From: a virus
Strand: one strand, 5' to 3'
IMG/VR virus record: IMGVR_UViG_3300025030_000154
Span: 1 to 49,277 of that record
DNA: 49,277 nt
Within the stretch, counting starts at the first letter, position 1. Every line of letters begins with the position of its first letter. Shown in pieces: positions 1 to 6,799 of this stretch. Under the pieces are notes generated by a model. It ran no database searches. It was not told the origin of the DNA and was given only the letters and a program-made list of their open reading frames with translations. Both the position numbers and the translations under genes were made by a program.

Positions 1-12
1 GGTCGAACTACC
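1..12. repeat. 12-bp terminal direct repeat, left copy
   Basis: GGTCGAACTACC starts the window and is repeated exactly as its last 12 bases. This means either a circular molecule cut open with a short overlap, or cohesive ends written at both termini. Eight of the twelve positions are dyad-symmetric, as is partly true of lambda-type cos sites, which favours neither reading on its own. Confidence 0.8.
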
Positions 13-129
13 CGCGTCTAAGGAGGTCCCGGGGAGGACCCGCGACTTTTAATGAGAGGGTGGACCCTGTTTTTAATGATCTGGCGCGCCGGGCCGGGAA
101 GAGGGGGCGCGGGGGAGTCGGGGACATGA
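13..129. other. Gene-free left-end segment
   Basis: No convincing gene is seen. Together with 49207-49277 it makes a non-coding gap of about 200 bp across the circle junction. It holds an inverted repeat GGTCC-N6-GGACC (about 26-41) and two ATTAAAA-type AT tracts on the minus strand. This is the sort of place a cos site or a leftward promoter could occupy, but I see no clear -35/-10 pair. Confidence 0.4.
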
Positions 130-963
130 TCACCTCCCGTGCCTGGCGCGATAGGCAAGCTCACGCGCTATCTCTGCTTCTACTGACCGGGCGACATCCC
201 TGCGATAATGGGTCTGGACGATGCGCTCGGCGAGGCCGTAGAAGTCGAACCTGCGCCTGTAGGTGGGGGTCCTCTTCGGGAACAACACCACGGGCTGCAA
301 CCCACGCGGATAGAGGTCCTTGGTCCGTGCCCTCAACTCTTTGAGTCCGCCCTTGACCTTCTCCTTCTTGATGATCGCCCGGCCCAGCAGGTAGCGCCCT
401 GCACGTGCACGGGCTTCGCCGTTGTCAATCCTCTGGTAGATACCTGGAGGGAGCTTGCCCTTCTGCTTGAGAAGCCGGAAGTATTCCTTCTTCTTGGCCC
501 TCGACCTGGCGTTCATGGTGAAGCCAACCTCGTGGAAGCCACCGGAGAGCGAGAGCAACTTGGTGATCTGCCCGCGGCCCAGGTTGCCGTACCGGTCAAG
601 GTTGGTGTATATGCTCGGCACGACATAGCGTCCACCCATGCCCATCTCAAAAGGTTTCTTGGGCCGGCTGCCTCCCCTTACCTGAGGCAAAAGGAAATGA
701 TCCTTGGTGCCGAGGTTCGGCGGATCCTTAAACCAGACAGACGACCGCAGGTCACGCGGCGCGCGAGCCGGCGTCATCTGCAGGCTGTTGAGGACAAACG
801 GCGTCGGCCTGTCGAAAACTGCCTGCATCGAGGTCTTGAGGCCGTCCTTCACCCTGCGGGCCGTGGTGTTCTGCCCGTTGGCTACCGCGTACGGTATCTG
901 TCTCTCCATGCCGCCAAGCCGCTGCAGCAGGTCAGTGATCCCTTCCGGCCTGATCGTGATCAT
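130..963 (-). CDS. Tail-completion (gp10/Z-like) structural protein, out of place
   Basis: A 277-residue basic protein. Its N-terminal half has the pattern I associate with phage neck or tail-completion proteins: an amphipathic start, then a DRPTPF segment near residue 52 and a LLPQVRGGSRP-like segment near residue 92. The central part is very rich in Lys and Arg. The start overlaps the stop of the preceding RHH-like gene as ATGA, so translation is coupled. In lambda-like genomes a Z/gp10-type protein sits between head and tail genes. Here it is the last gene of the early leftward operon, far from the late cluster, which has no other obvious Z homologue. Family assignment is from memory of sequence style and is moderate only. 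Confidence 0.5.
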   Translation of the reverse strand: MITIRPEGITDLLQRLGGMERQIPYAVANGQNTTARRVKDGLKTSMQAVFDRPTPFVLNSLQMTPARAPRDLRSSVWFKDPPNLGTKDHFLLPQVRGGSRPKKPFEMGMGGRYVVPSIYTNLDRYGNLGRGQITKLLSLSGGFHEVGFTMNARSRAKKKEYFRLLKQKGKLPPGIYQRIDNGEARARAGRYLLGRAIIKKEKVKGGLKELRARTKDLYPRGLQPVVLFPKRTPTYRRRFDFYGLAERIVQTHYRRDVARSVEAEIARELAYRARHGR

Positions 964-1184
964 GCTGGCCCCCTGTTATGACCATTGGCAGGCCCGGCAG
1001 GAGAGGGGAGGGGGGAGGCGGGGGGGACGGGGGAAAGGCGGGAAGCCAGGCCGTCCAGGGCAAGGACGCGAAGGAAACTTCCCGTGCAGCCGCCAGGCTT
1101 GGCCTCCATGATCAGCTTGTACTCCGCATCAGTCACACGGAAGGACATCACCCTGTAGCGCGGGTTTTCCAGCATCTTTCCCAT
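960..1184 (-). CDS. Small ribbon-helix-helix-like protein
   Basis: A 74-residue protein; the start at 1184 follows a strong AGGGAGG ribosome site. Residues about 8-40 (MSFRVTDAEYKLIMEA then a helix containing SFLRVLAL) look like a ribbon-helix-helix DNA-binding unit of the Arc/CopG style, with a low-complexity Pro/Ser-rich tail. Such proteins usually act as dimeric repressors or mobilisation accessories. It is coupled to the downstream tail-completion-like gene by an ATGA overlap. The RHH reading is an inference from pattern. Confidence 0.45.
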   Translation of the reverse strand: MGKMLENPRYRVMSFRVTDAEYKLIMEAKPGGCTGSFLRVLALDGLASRLSPVPPASPLPSPAGPANGHNRGPA

Positions 1185-1225
1185 AATTCCGCCCTCCCTT
1201 GTTGAAAACCAAACATTCAAGAAGA

Positions 1226-1248
1226 GGCCACACCGGAACAGTGTGGCC
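1226..1248 (-). terminator. Hairpin, possible leftward terminator or attenuator
   Basis: A perfect 8-bp stem GGCCACAC / GTGTGGCC with a 7-nt loop lies in the 100-bp gap between two leftward genes. On the minus strand it is followed by TCTTCTTG and then a T-rich stretch, so it could be an intrinsic terminator or a partial attenuator. The T tract is interrupted, so efficiency is uncertain. Confidence 0.45.
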
Positions 1249-1284
1249 GAGACTTCAATCTTCGGCTGCTTTCAGACCCTTGCC

Positions 1285-2001
1285 CTACGCCAGTATCACG
1301 GTGCCTTCCGGCGTCTCCTTCGCCAGCCAGGCGCGGATCAGTCCGACCGCCTCCTGCTGCCAATTGCCGCCGTCCGCTTCGTGGAGCGTGCACAGCGGCC
1401 CCTGTGGTCCCTTCTGAATCCGGAAGACGAACGCGCTTTCGGGTTGGTCCACCTCGTGGAAGGTGCGGTACGGGGCAAGCTTGACGGGGTTCGGGACGTC
1501 GACCTTGCCGAGGCGCGCGATGCCGATCTTGGCGGTCACCTCCTGCCCTATCCCGTCGTCCGTATAATCGACCGTGGTCTGATCGGACAGGGAACTCACC
1601 AGCTGCTGCAGCTGCTTGGTCGTCTCCGTCGGGACGAAGTACGTCTGCAGGGCCACGATGAACGACTCGACGTCCATGGCCTTGCCGAAGGGGTACGCCT
1701 TGGGCGTGCTCTGCGCCTCGAGGTAAGCATGACGCTCGAGCCACCCATCCATGACCGGCGACATCAGGCGGACGTTCACCGGGCTGGCCACGTGGACGAT
1801 GAGGTGCTCCAGGGACAGGGCGTCCGGGTTCATCCTGAAGTAATCGCTGATCGCCGTCAGGCTCCCCACCTGGAAGGATTTCTGGGTGGGAGGGATGATG
1901 GCCTTAAGCGCCCCGTTGGCGATGAAGTATTCCCGCCCTTCCAGCTCGAACCTCTCCGGCCTGCCGAGCTCCAACACCTTCTCTATTGCTGCCTTGATCA
2001 T
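1285..2001 (-). CDS. DUF2303-like phage protein
   Basis: A 238-residue soluble protein with good leftward coding character. The C-terminal half carries PVKLAPYRTFHEVDQPES followed by FVFRIQKG, a signature I associate with the DUF2303 family of phage and prophage proteins of unknown function that sit in early DNA-metabolism operons. The start overlaps the stop of the upstream gene (ATGA) and has a GGGGAGG site. The neighbour upstream is of a type that commonly accompanies it in phages. No catalytic motif is visible. Confidence 0.5.
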   Translation of the reverse strand: MIKAAIEKVLELGRPERFELEGREYFIANGALKAIIPPTQKSFQVGSLTAISDYFRMNPDALSLEHLIVHVASPVNVRLMSPVMDGWLERHAYLEAQSTPKAYPFGKAMDVESFIVALQTYFVPTETTKQLQQLVSSLSDQTTVDYTDDGIGQEVTAKIGIARLGKVDVPNPVKLAPYRTFHEVDQPESAFVFRIQKGPQGPLCTLHEADGGNWQQEAVGLIRAWLAKETPEGTVILA

Positions 2002-2363
2002 AGTTTCTTGACCTCCCCTGCTTGTACCGACCTCAACGGCGTCGGCTCGGTTGAGAGCAGCGGGAACTGCTGCTCCGGGTTATACTCGGTCGCCTTGGCC
2101 TGGCCGCGTTCCTTGCCGACGAAGATCTGTGTCTGGAACGGCTTAGCGCAGGCCAGCGTGGACGTGCAGACCACCGCGACGTCGCAGGCCGTGCGGTTGG
2201 CGTTCGGCTTGATCTTCACCTTCAGCGTGATCGTGCGTGCCCCTTCGCCCGTGTTCGGGTCGACGACGTTGTTCAACGCGCGCGAAAATTCGTCGTCGAA
2301 CCTCTCGATCGCCGCCCCTTTGCCCAAATTCGCCAGAGACACCAAATCCGACTCTTCCATCAT
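1998..2363 (-). CDS. Internal-start product of the preceding frame
   Basis: AAAGGAGGAGTC directly precedes a double ATG at 2363/2360, a much better initiation site than the upstream one. The resulting 121-residue protein corresponds to the complete second unit as usually found alone in other phages. It is probably the main product. It is listed separately because in-frame nested starts are easily missed by gene callers. Confidence 0.55.
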   Translation of the reverse strand: MMEESDLVSLANLGKGAAIERFDDEFSRALNNVVDPNTGEGARTITLKVKIKPNANRTACDVAVVCTSTLACAKPFQTQIFVGKERGQAKATEYNPEQQFPLLSTEPTPLRSVQAGEVKKL

Positions 2364-2666
2364 GACTCCTCCTTTAGTTGATACCTGCTCACCACACACC
2401 ATCAAAGTCCCGCTGTACGTCAACCTGCGAGGCCGTTTTATGTCCCTTTCGTACACGCCCACCGCCCGGAGGTACATCGCCGAGCAAGCTCTCACCGCCT
2501 CGGCGAACCTTCTCTCGTCACCCGCGGAGACGGCAGCATGGAGTTCGGATTCAGCCTCGCCGACATAACGTGCCGCATCCGGTCTGGATTCTGCCGCCCA
2601 GCCGAAGAATCCCTCGGGCAGGCAATCGTTCAGGATCTGCACCAGATCATTTGCCGCCCGGCTCAT
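1998..2666 (-). CDS. Two-part early phage protein (read-through fusion)
   Basis: A 222-residue open frame made of two units. Residues 1-100 form a helical unit (LVQILNDCLPEGFFGWAAE..., then a charged helix with EAVRACSAMYLRAVGVYE). Residues 102-222 resemble a common early phage protein (N-terminal SLANLGKGAAIERFDDEF, then a beta-rich part with TITLKVKIKPNANR) that often accompanies DUF2303-type genes. There is no stop between them, yet the second unit has its own strong ribosome site and ATGATG start, so both a long and a short product are likely. The long start at 2666 has only a weak site. Function is unknown. Confidence 0.5.
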   Translation of the reverse strand: MSRAANDLVQILNDCLPEGFFGWAAESRPDAARYVGEAESELHAAVSAGDERRFAEAVRACSAMYLRAVGVYERDIKRPRRLTYSGTLMVCGEQVSTKGGVMMEESDLVSLANLGKGAAIERFDDEFSRALNNVVDPNTGEGARTITLKVKIKPNANRTACDVAVVCTSTLACAKPFQTQIFVGKERGQAKATEYNPEQQFPLLSTEPTPLRSVQAGEVKKL

Positions 2667-2868
2667 CCTCGCCTGTACCAGCTGGATCGGCGGAGCGGCG
2701 GGTTGGTCCGACGTTGAAATCCCGGTCGAGCAGTTCATCGCTTGCCTCCCTGAATAGCAGTGCAACCGTCATCCCGGCCACGCCGGCGGCGAGTCCCAGG
2801 AGCACACCCGAAAACACTCCGCTCCAATAACCGTCCGAAGAAACGAAAAGCCAAAAAGCGTCCAGCAT
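2647..2868 (-). CDS. Small single-pass membrane protein
   Basis: A 73-residue protein with one clear transmembrane helix (about residues 16-40, GVFSGVLLGLAAGVAGMTVALLF) and a hydrophilic Gly/Pro/Asp-rich tail. The start at 2868 follows TTGGGGGTCTTGAG, a modest ribosome site. Its end overlaps the start of the next leftward gene. No family is recognised. Small membrane proteins in early phage operons often act on host physiology or superinfection, but nothing here shows that. Confidence 0.45.
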   Translation of the reverse strand: MLDAFWLFVSSDGYWSGVFSGVLLGLAAGVAGMTVALLFREASDELLDRDFNVGPTRRSADPAGTGEDEPGGK

Positions 2869-2921
2869 CTCAAGACCCCCAATAACATCACATAGCCTGC
2901 GGTTGCTCCCCTGCCGAAAGC

Positions 2922-3086
2922 CTATCGTCTCCCCAGCCTCCACCGGTCGTTCGTGGTCTCCCGCTTACAGGTCCTGCTCCGGATCAGGTGGATCGGCGTT
3001 ATCTTCTTCGCGACCTCGTCCTTTTCTTCGGGCGGCAGGACGCGGCCGGGGTCGTGAACATACTGCTCCGGCTTACTGATCTTCAT
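2922..3086 (-). CDS. Small basic protein, unknown
   Basis: A 54-residue basic protein beginning MKISKPEQYVHDPGRVLPPEEKDE, overlapping the end of the upstream zinc-knuckle gene by 14 nt, as expected for coupled early genes. No motif is recognised. The start at 3086 was preferred to an upstream in-frame codon because the extra residues look like a shadow of the overlapping gene. Confidence 0.4.
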   Translation of the reverse strand: MKISKPEQYVHDPGRVLPPEEKDEVAKKITPIHLIRSRTCKRETTNDRWRLGRR

Positions 3087-3819
3087 GGCAGCGACTCTTT
3101 GCCAGAGGATCCTCGACCGCGACGACCTCACCGAGCTTGCCGGCGATCAGCATGAGGATCAGGCGCTTGATTTCTTCGGCGGTCACTCCCTCGGCCTGGA
3201 TGGCTGCGAAGTCCTGTTCGTCGAAATCGAGAACAATGGAGGTAGGGGGGAGGGGCTGGACAACCGGCTCCAGCTTCCTGAGCAGGCGGGAAAGGGACGA
3301 TGGTAAAGGCGGGAATGCTTCCTCTACCTCTTGGGAGGGGGAAGGGGAGATGCCGGCAGGCTCCGCGTCGATCAATTTGCCGGCGCCGGCAAGATGATCA
3401 ACCCCGGATGCACTGGTCTCCGTTGCGGACTCGTTGCCCGCCACGGCCTTGCTCTGCATACCCTCCACGGTCCCTGCACTCACCTGATCCTCCAACCCCT
3501 TGTGCTGCCAGCACATTTCCCCCTCGTTTTTCACAGCGCGGGTGCAACCCGTTTTTCCGCAATGATGCTTTGCCAATTTGGTATCCTCCTGTACGCGTTC
3601 TCCCCGGACGACCGGGAGCGGCGCTCCCGCCTCGAGGGCCTCGATTTCCTTCTTATGACGGCGGCAGTACTCCTCGTCGCCGAGCATCACGATCCTGCAC
3701 GGCCTGCCGTTATCCAGCTTCCCCTTGCAGTACTTCATCGGGGCCTTTTCCGGTTCAGTCGCCCCGCGCAGCGCGCCACGCAGCATCCTTTTCCTGAACA
3801 GATCCTCGTCGATGATCAC
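3073..3819 (-). CDS. Double zinc-knuckle protein
   Basis: A 248-residue protein with two similar Cys/His modules: YCKGKLDNGRPCR...YCRRH (about residues 28-54) and HHCGKTGCTRAV...MCWQH (about residues 84-108). This C-x(n)-GxxC-x(n)-C-x2-H form resembles short zinc-binding modules of the DUF5763 type. A Ser/Pro-rich linker follows, then a helical C-terminal part. The GTG start at 3819 overlaps the stop of the small upstream gene (GTGA); longer in-frame starts would fully overlap that gene and are less likely. A nucleic-acid-binding role is inference. Confidence 0.5.
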   Translation of the reverse strand: MIIDEDLFRKRMLRGALRGATEPEKAPMKYCKGKLDNGRPCRIVMLGDEEYCRRHKKEIEALEAGAPLPVVRGERVQEDTKLAKHHCGKTGCTRAVKNEGEMCWQHKGLEDQVSAGTVEGMQSKAVAGNESATETSASGVDHLAGAGKLIDAEPAGISPSPSQEVEEAFPPLPSSLSRLLRKLEPVVQPLPPTSIVLDFDEQDFAAIQAEGVTAEEIKRLILMLIAGKLGEVVAVEDPLAKSRCHEDQ

Positions 3820-3974
3820 GCCTTCACCCCTTCCACTCCCCGCCAACTCTTCTCCGTGCGCAACGGACACCCGACCAGGCCGCCGTACGTCCAGAGAAAC
3901 AGAGCCTGACGCCATTTCTCGTTCTCCATGTCGCAGCGTCCCGACTCGGCGCAATCACGGCACGGGACCAGCAT
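3816..3974 (-). CDS. Small Cys-rich protein (52 aa)
   Basis: A 52-residue protein beginning MLVPCRDCAESGRCDMENE, with CxxC then two further Cys residues and a Trp-rich middle (ALFLWTYGG). It was found by reading the third minus-strand frame through a region usually taken as the N-terminus of the next gene. Start and stop both make 1- to 4-nt overlaps (TGATG at 3974, GTGA at 3819), the normal pattern of this operon, which strongly supports it. A zinc-ribbon-like fold is possible. Confidence 0.5.
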   Translation of the reverse strand: MLVPCRDCAESGRCDMENEKWRQALFLWTYGGLVGCPLRTEKSWRGVEGVKA

Positions 3975-4153
3975 CACACCACCTCGGAATCTGCGGCAGG
4001 AGATCTGACGCCCGGAGGGTCACCGGCGCCGAGAGCCCGAAAACGGTCGGCGCTGAACGCTTGGCCGTCGCCACCCTCTTCGCGCCGGCACTTGTCGCAG
4101 AAACTCTTGAAATCTTGCTTCGATAGGACCTTGATCTGATCTTTGCCCGACAC
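3974..4153 (-). CDS. Small protein with CxxC (59 aa)
   Basis: A GTG start at 4153 lies 6 nt after a GGAGG site, better than the TTG further upstream. The 59-residue product has a Lys-rich N-terminus with DFKSFCDKCRREE and a Gly/Pro/Ala tail. The stop overlaps the next start (TGATG). No family is recognised. It belongs to a run of very short, tightly packed early genes. Confidence 0.4.
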   Translation of the reverse strand: MSGKDQIKVLSKQDFKSFCDKCRREEGGDGQAFSADRFRALGAGDPPGVRSPAADSEVV

Positions 4154-4173
4154 TCGCCACCTCCCGTAATTGG

Positions 4174-4341
4174 TCAAACCTTGGCAATCTCACCCGCCGC
4201 GCGAAGAAACTCGTTCGAAGCCTCGATCCTGCGCGACAGCCTGTCTATGATCTCCGCCTTCCCACGCTGCAACCCTTCCAGCCGCTCCTTCATTTTCCGA
4301 GACATCTCCAAAAGCTCGTCAACCCTCGCCGCACCGCTCAC
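4174..4341 (-). CDS. Small coiled-coil protein (55 aa)
   Basis: Begins at a GTG after GGGAGGCAGC, although an ATG at 4353 is also possible. The residues form one long amphipathic, highly charged helix (ELLEMSRKMKERLEGLQRGK..., then IIDRLSRRIEASNEFLR), a probable coiled coil. Function is unknown. The longer frame extending to 4509 overlaps a real neighbour and was not used. Confidence 0.4.
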   Translation of the reverse strand: MSGAARVDELLEMSRKMKERLEGLQRGKAEIIDRLSRRIEASNEFLRAAGEIAKV

Positions 4342-4384
4342 GCTGCCTCCCATTCGAAAAAAAAGGGGGGAGCACACACCGGGA

Positions 4385-4618
4385 TTACTCCACGGACGCG
4401 TACTCCCCCCTTTCGGGACTATACCAGCGCGCGACAATGCCGCTACGGTGGGCCTTGGTAAGCTCCGCCGCCAACTCCTGGGCGCTCCGCTCATCTTCCG
4501 TGGCCGCAAAGCCCAAAACGCCCATGAAGACAGCCATGACCACAGTGAAGGCGAACATCTGCCTCTTTGAACGCTTCTTCAGATAGGCATGGCGGACCCT
4601 GCCGGTAACAACTTTCAT
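4385..4618 (-). CDS. Small membrane protein (77 aa)
   Basis: A basic N-terminus (YLKKRSKRQ), one hydrophobic helix (about residues 19-39, MFAFTVVMAVFMGVLGFAA), then a charged tail of about 37 residues that contains AQELAAELTKAHRSGIVARWY. The start at 4618 follows an AGAGGGGGG site. Positive residues before the helix suggest a cytoplasmic N-terminus. No family is recognised. Confidence 0.45.
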   Translation of the reverse strand: MKVVTGRVRHAYLKKRSKRQMFAFTVVMAVFMGVLGFAATEDERSAQELAAELTKAHRSGIVARWYSPERGEYASVE

Positions 4619-4739
4619 GACGCCCCCCTCTTTCAAAACAATTAAAAGAAATTAAATATTAGGTTGACACTGCAGCCAAATCTGTAAGAATTCACCCGGG
4701 GCAGACCGTCCCGACCTCGTATCCCGCCCATAAAAAAAA

Positions 4740-5000
4740 TCAGACACCGACCGCCTTAAGCTTCCTACTCTTGCGGGGGCGCGACTCGCGGAGCCGCTTT
4801 TCCCTCTCCCGTATCGCCTTCAGCGGATCCGGCTGGGACATCAGCAGCACCAGCTCGTGGTCGGTCATCATCTGCCCCTCCACCTCTCCGGAAGGATCAG
4901 GAGGGGGAGGGGAGGGAGACGCCGACCCGGCCAGCATCGGGGCCAGCAACTGAGCCACTCGCTCGGCGATCGCCGCTATGTCCTCGTGGTCCAAGGTCAC
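4740..5000 (-). CDS. Unknown early protein (86 aa)
   Basis: The N-terminal helix (DIAAIAERVAQLLAPML) is followed by a Pro/Ser-rich linker, then a helical, very basic C-terminus (KAIREREKRLRESRPRKSRK). The start overlaps the stop of the upstream gene (5000/4997). A basic tail on a small oligomerising helix suggests nucleic-acid contact, but this is only an inference. A 100-bp AT-rich gap follows before the next gene at 4618. Confidence 0.45.
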   Translation of the reverse strand: MTLDHEDIAAIAERVAQLLAPMLAGSASPSPPPPDPSGEVEGQMMTDHELVLLMSQPDPLKAIREREKRLRESRPRKSRKLKAVGV

Positions 5001-5542
5001 GCCGCTTTACCTCCCGCAGCCTCGTCGACGTTCCAGGGTTCGCGCAGCGCGAAGCGGCGCAGCACCCTGGCGTCCAACTCCTCCGCATTCGAGAGCAACT
5101 CGCCGGCGGCCTGGCTGAATTCCCTGATCCGGGCCAAAGCCTGGATTTCAGGAGAGCATCTCTCGAGACGCGCCCTGTCCACCTCAACCCGGATACTGCA
5201 GTTGTCGAGCGGCAGGAAATCAATGATCATCTCGGAGATCCTCTCAAGCACGCTGCCGACCGCCGAGACGTTGGACCAGACGATCTTCCGGTTCAGGTGG
5301 GCTATCAACTCGCGCTTCTCCTTGCTTTCCCTGACCTTGGCCAGGTCGGACTTGCGCTTGACGAAGGCAGTCTTCGGGTAGTCCCAGTCGGAGGAACAAT
5401 CCCAGCACACAAGCTCTCTGCGCTGTTCGTCGACCACCAGGTATGTCTCGCCGTGCCCACTGGGCCACTTGGAGACAGCCAGAAGCTGCCCTGTCGGCTT
5501 GAACCTGACCATGTCGCTGACAACTTCTTTAATCCGTTCCAT
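4997..5542 (-). CDS. Unknown early protein (181 aa)
   Basis: A soluble mixed alpha/beta protein. A beta-rich N-terminus with a Trp-Asp-Cys segment (ELVCWDCSSDWDYPKT, about residues 44-59) precedes a long helical C-terminal half. No catalytic motif is seen and no family is recognised. It heads the short-gene run that continues to 130. An upstream plus-strand gene (5658-5966) separates it from the XRE gene at 6592. Confidence 0.45.
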   Translation of the reverse strand: MERIKEVVSDMVRFKPTGQLLAVSKWPSGHGETYLVVDEQRRELVCWDCSSDWDYPKTAFVKRKSDLAKVRESKEKRELIAHLNRKIVWSNVSAVGSVLERISEMIIDFLPLDNCSIRVEVDRARLERCSPEIQALARIREFSQAAGELLSNAEELDARVLRRFALREPWNVDEAAGGKAA

Positions 5543-5606
5543 CGCCAGCCCTCCCGACCTGCCCGCCCTGCAAGCGTTCTTTGTTTGTTTCCCTTCCCCG
5601 CTCTGG

Positions 5607-5612
5607 TATATT
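5607..5612 (+). promoter_or_regulatory. Possible -10 box for the 5658 gene
   Basis: TATATT lies about 45 bp before the ATG, with only a poor -35 match (TTTGTT region) at 17 bp spacing. An isolated rightward gene facing leftward neighbours on both sides needs its own promoter, which makes this weak match worth recording. Confidence 0.35.
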
Positions 5613-5657
5613 CGCCGTCACCAAAACTTAGAAACACCACCAAAGGAGAAAGGGAAG

Positions 5658-5966
5658 ATGAAAACAGTTCCAATGATTGCCACGATGACTTGGTATCACC
5701 GAGAGGACTATCCTCGGCTTCTGGCACTTTTCAGTGACCGTCATAAACTGCACGAGATCTACGATGAATGGTTACAAGCAGCGGAGACCGGTTTCACGAA
5801 CTTCGAGAAAAAGGGTCACCGGGTTGTAAAGGTCTTCATTCGTCCCGACGAAATTCAGGAGTACTGCCGCACCAGAGGCTTGAGTGTCGACGCAGCAGCT
5901 CGAACATCTTTTGCCAACGAGCGTCTCAGAGAGATGCACGAACGCGGTGAGATCACGCTTTTCTGA
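5658..5966 (+). CDS. Isolated rightward gene, unknown conserved protein (102 aa)
   Basis: The ATG at 5658 follows AAAGGAGAAAGGGAAG, a strong ribosome site. The product begins MKTVPMIATMTWYHREDYP and contains a helical EIYDEWLQAAETGF segment and VFIRPDEIQEYCRTRG, with a small-domain look. It is an island on the plus strand inside the leftward early operon, with its own -10-like box and a following hairpin terminator, the usual layout of a phage moron expressed from the prophage. No function can be assigned. Confidence 0.55.
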   Translation: MKTVPMIATMTWYHREDYPRLLALFSDRHKLHEIYDEWLQAAETGFTNFEKKGHRVVKVFIRPDEIQEYCRTRGLSVDAAARTSFANERLREMHERGEITLF

Positions 5967-5994
5967 TAAATTCCCCACAATAACCCCCTCTAAG

Positions 5995-6022
5995 CCCCGC
6001 CCTCCGGACGGGGTTTTCTTTT
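5995..6022 (+). terminator. Intrinsic terminator after the 5658 gene
   Basis: CCCCG...CGGGG stem with TCC/GGA pairing inside, followed by TTTTCTTTTT. It lies 29 nt past the stop codon and ends just before the convergent XRE gene (6029). Confidence 0.65.
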
Positions 6023-6028
6023 TACCCT

Positions 6029-6592
6029 TTACGCCGCCTTGTCCGGCACATGATGGTTATTGTCGATGCACTTTTTTTGCTGCCTGGCGTAGACCCGGTC
6101 GAGATCTTCAGGGGAGTGAATGCCGGATAGCAGCAATTCGAACTCCAGGATCTCGATGCCGCGCTTCACGTCGATGATCTGCTCCATTTCCTTTTCAAAC
6201 GTCTCCAGGTAGTCGGGGCGCTGCCGGAAATTGGCGTCGGAGAAGCGCTCCGAAAGCCGTTCAGCTGCTTCCGCTGCCTCAACCATCTCTTTGCGCAGCC
6301 GGGTCACGATGATGGCCGGGTCGCGCCGGATGTTGTTAAGGTCTGGGAAAAGGCGCAACATGATGTGCTGGCGGATCGGGCAGGACTCGCAGTGGTGGAT
6401 GAGGATTTCGGGAGCGTCGAGCGCTTCGGCTATCTTAATAAGAGTTTGCGGATCTGGCCCACCCTTCAATTCATCGTTTTCAAGCTTGGATATTGCGCTT
6501 TTGGACAGGCCCAACAGGCCCCCCAAAACTTCTTGAACCATCCCCCGCTGCTTCCGCACTTCAGCAATCTTCTGTCCTAGCTGCTTTCCCAT
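6029..6592 (-). CDS. XRE-family regulator, first gene of the leftward early operon
   Basis: A 187-residue protein. Residues about 5-58 are a helix-turn-helix of the Cro/C1 type (IAEVRKQRGMVQEVLGGLLGLSKSAISKLEND). A short Cys/His segment (HHCESCPIRQHI, about 66-77) and a long helical C-terminal domain (about 90-170) follow. It is read divergently from the CI-like repressor, which is the place of Cro. A good AAAGGGG site precedes the ATG. The C-terminal domain is too long for a simple Cro, so it may bind a partner or respond to a signal. Confidence 0.7.
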   Translation of the reverse strand: MGKQLGQKIAEVRKQRGMVQEVLGGLLGLSKSAISKLENDELKGGPDPQTLIKIAEALDAPEILIHHCESCPIRQHIMLRLFPDLNNIRRDPAIIVTRLRKEMVEAAEAAERLSERFSDANFRQRPDYLETFEKEMEQIIDVKRGIEILEFELLLSGIHSPEDLDRVYARQQKKCIDNNHHVPDKAA

Positions 6593-6636
6593 CGTTGGTC
6601 CCCTTTGCGAGAATCCTCATGTTTCCTTTTCGTAAT

Positions 6637-6665
6637 CTTTTACTCTCTTAAAAGTAGACTGTCAA
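6637..6665 (-). promoter_or_regulatory. Leftward early promoter
   Basis: On the minus strand a perfect -35 TTGACA (6665-6660) is followed after 17 nt by TAAAAG (6642-6637). One operator-like repeat (6647-6657) lies between the two boxes, so a bound repressor would block it directly. It is placed to drive the XRE gene and the early operon. Confidence 0.65.
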
Positions 6666-6777
6666 CAAATTAAATCTACTAAAAAGGGAATTATGTGTAG
6701 AGATACACGCTAAGGCTACTTTTAAGGTACTGAAAACATTAATGTATCTATTTTGGAAACATGTTTGCTTTTAGTGG
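6647..6777. promoter_or_regulatory. Four operator-like repeats in the immunity region
   Basis: CTTAAAAGTAG (6647-6657) and its exact inverse CTACTTTTAAG (6716-6726), plus close relatives CTACTAAAAAG (6676-6686) and CTTTTAGTGG (6768-6777). They occupy the 207-bp gap between divergent regulator genes, as lambda OR/OL sites do. The last copy lies 23 bp before the repressor ATG, which suggests autoregulation. Confidence 0.6.
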
Positions 6778-6799
6778 AAAAATAATTTAAATTTCGGGC

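Noticed and set aside
208-981. Long plus-strand open frames opposite the leftward genes
   Set aside because: They are shadows caused by GC-rich codons, lack ribosome sites, and give low-complexity Arg/Pro/Gly-rich products. The same applies to most plus-strand frames from 12 to 31 kb.
4636-4740. Rightward promoter (TTGACA near 4663)
   Set aside because: The -10 is poor at the right spacing and no rightward gene follows for nearly 1 kb.
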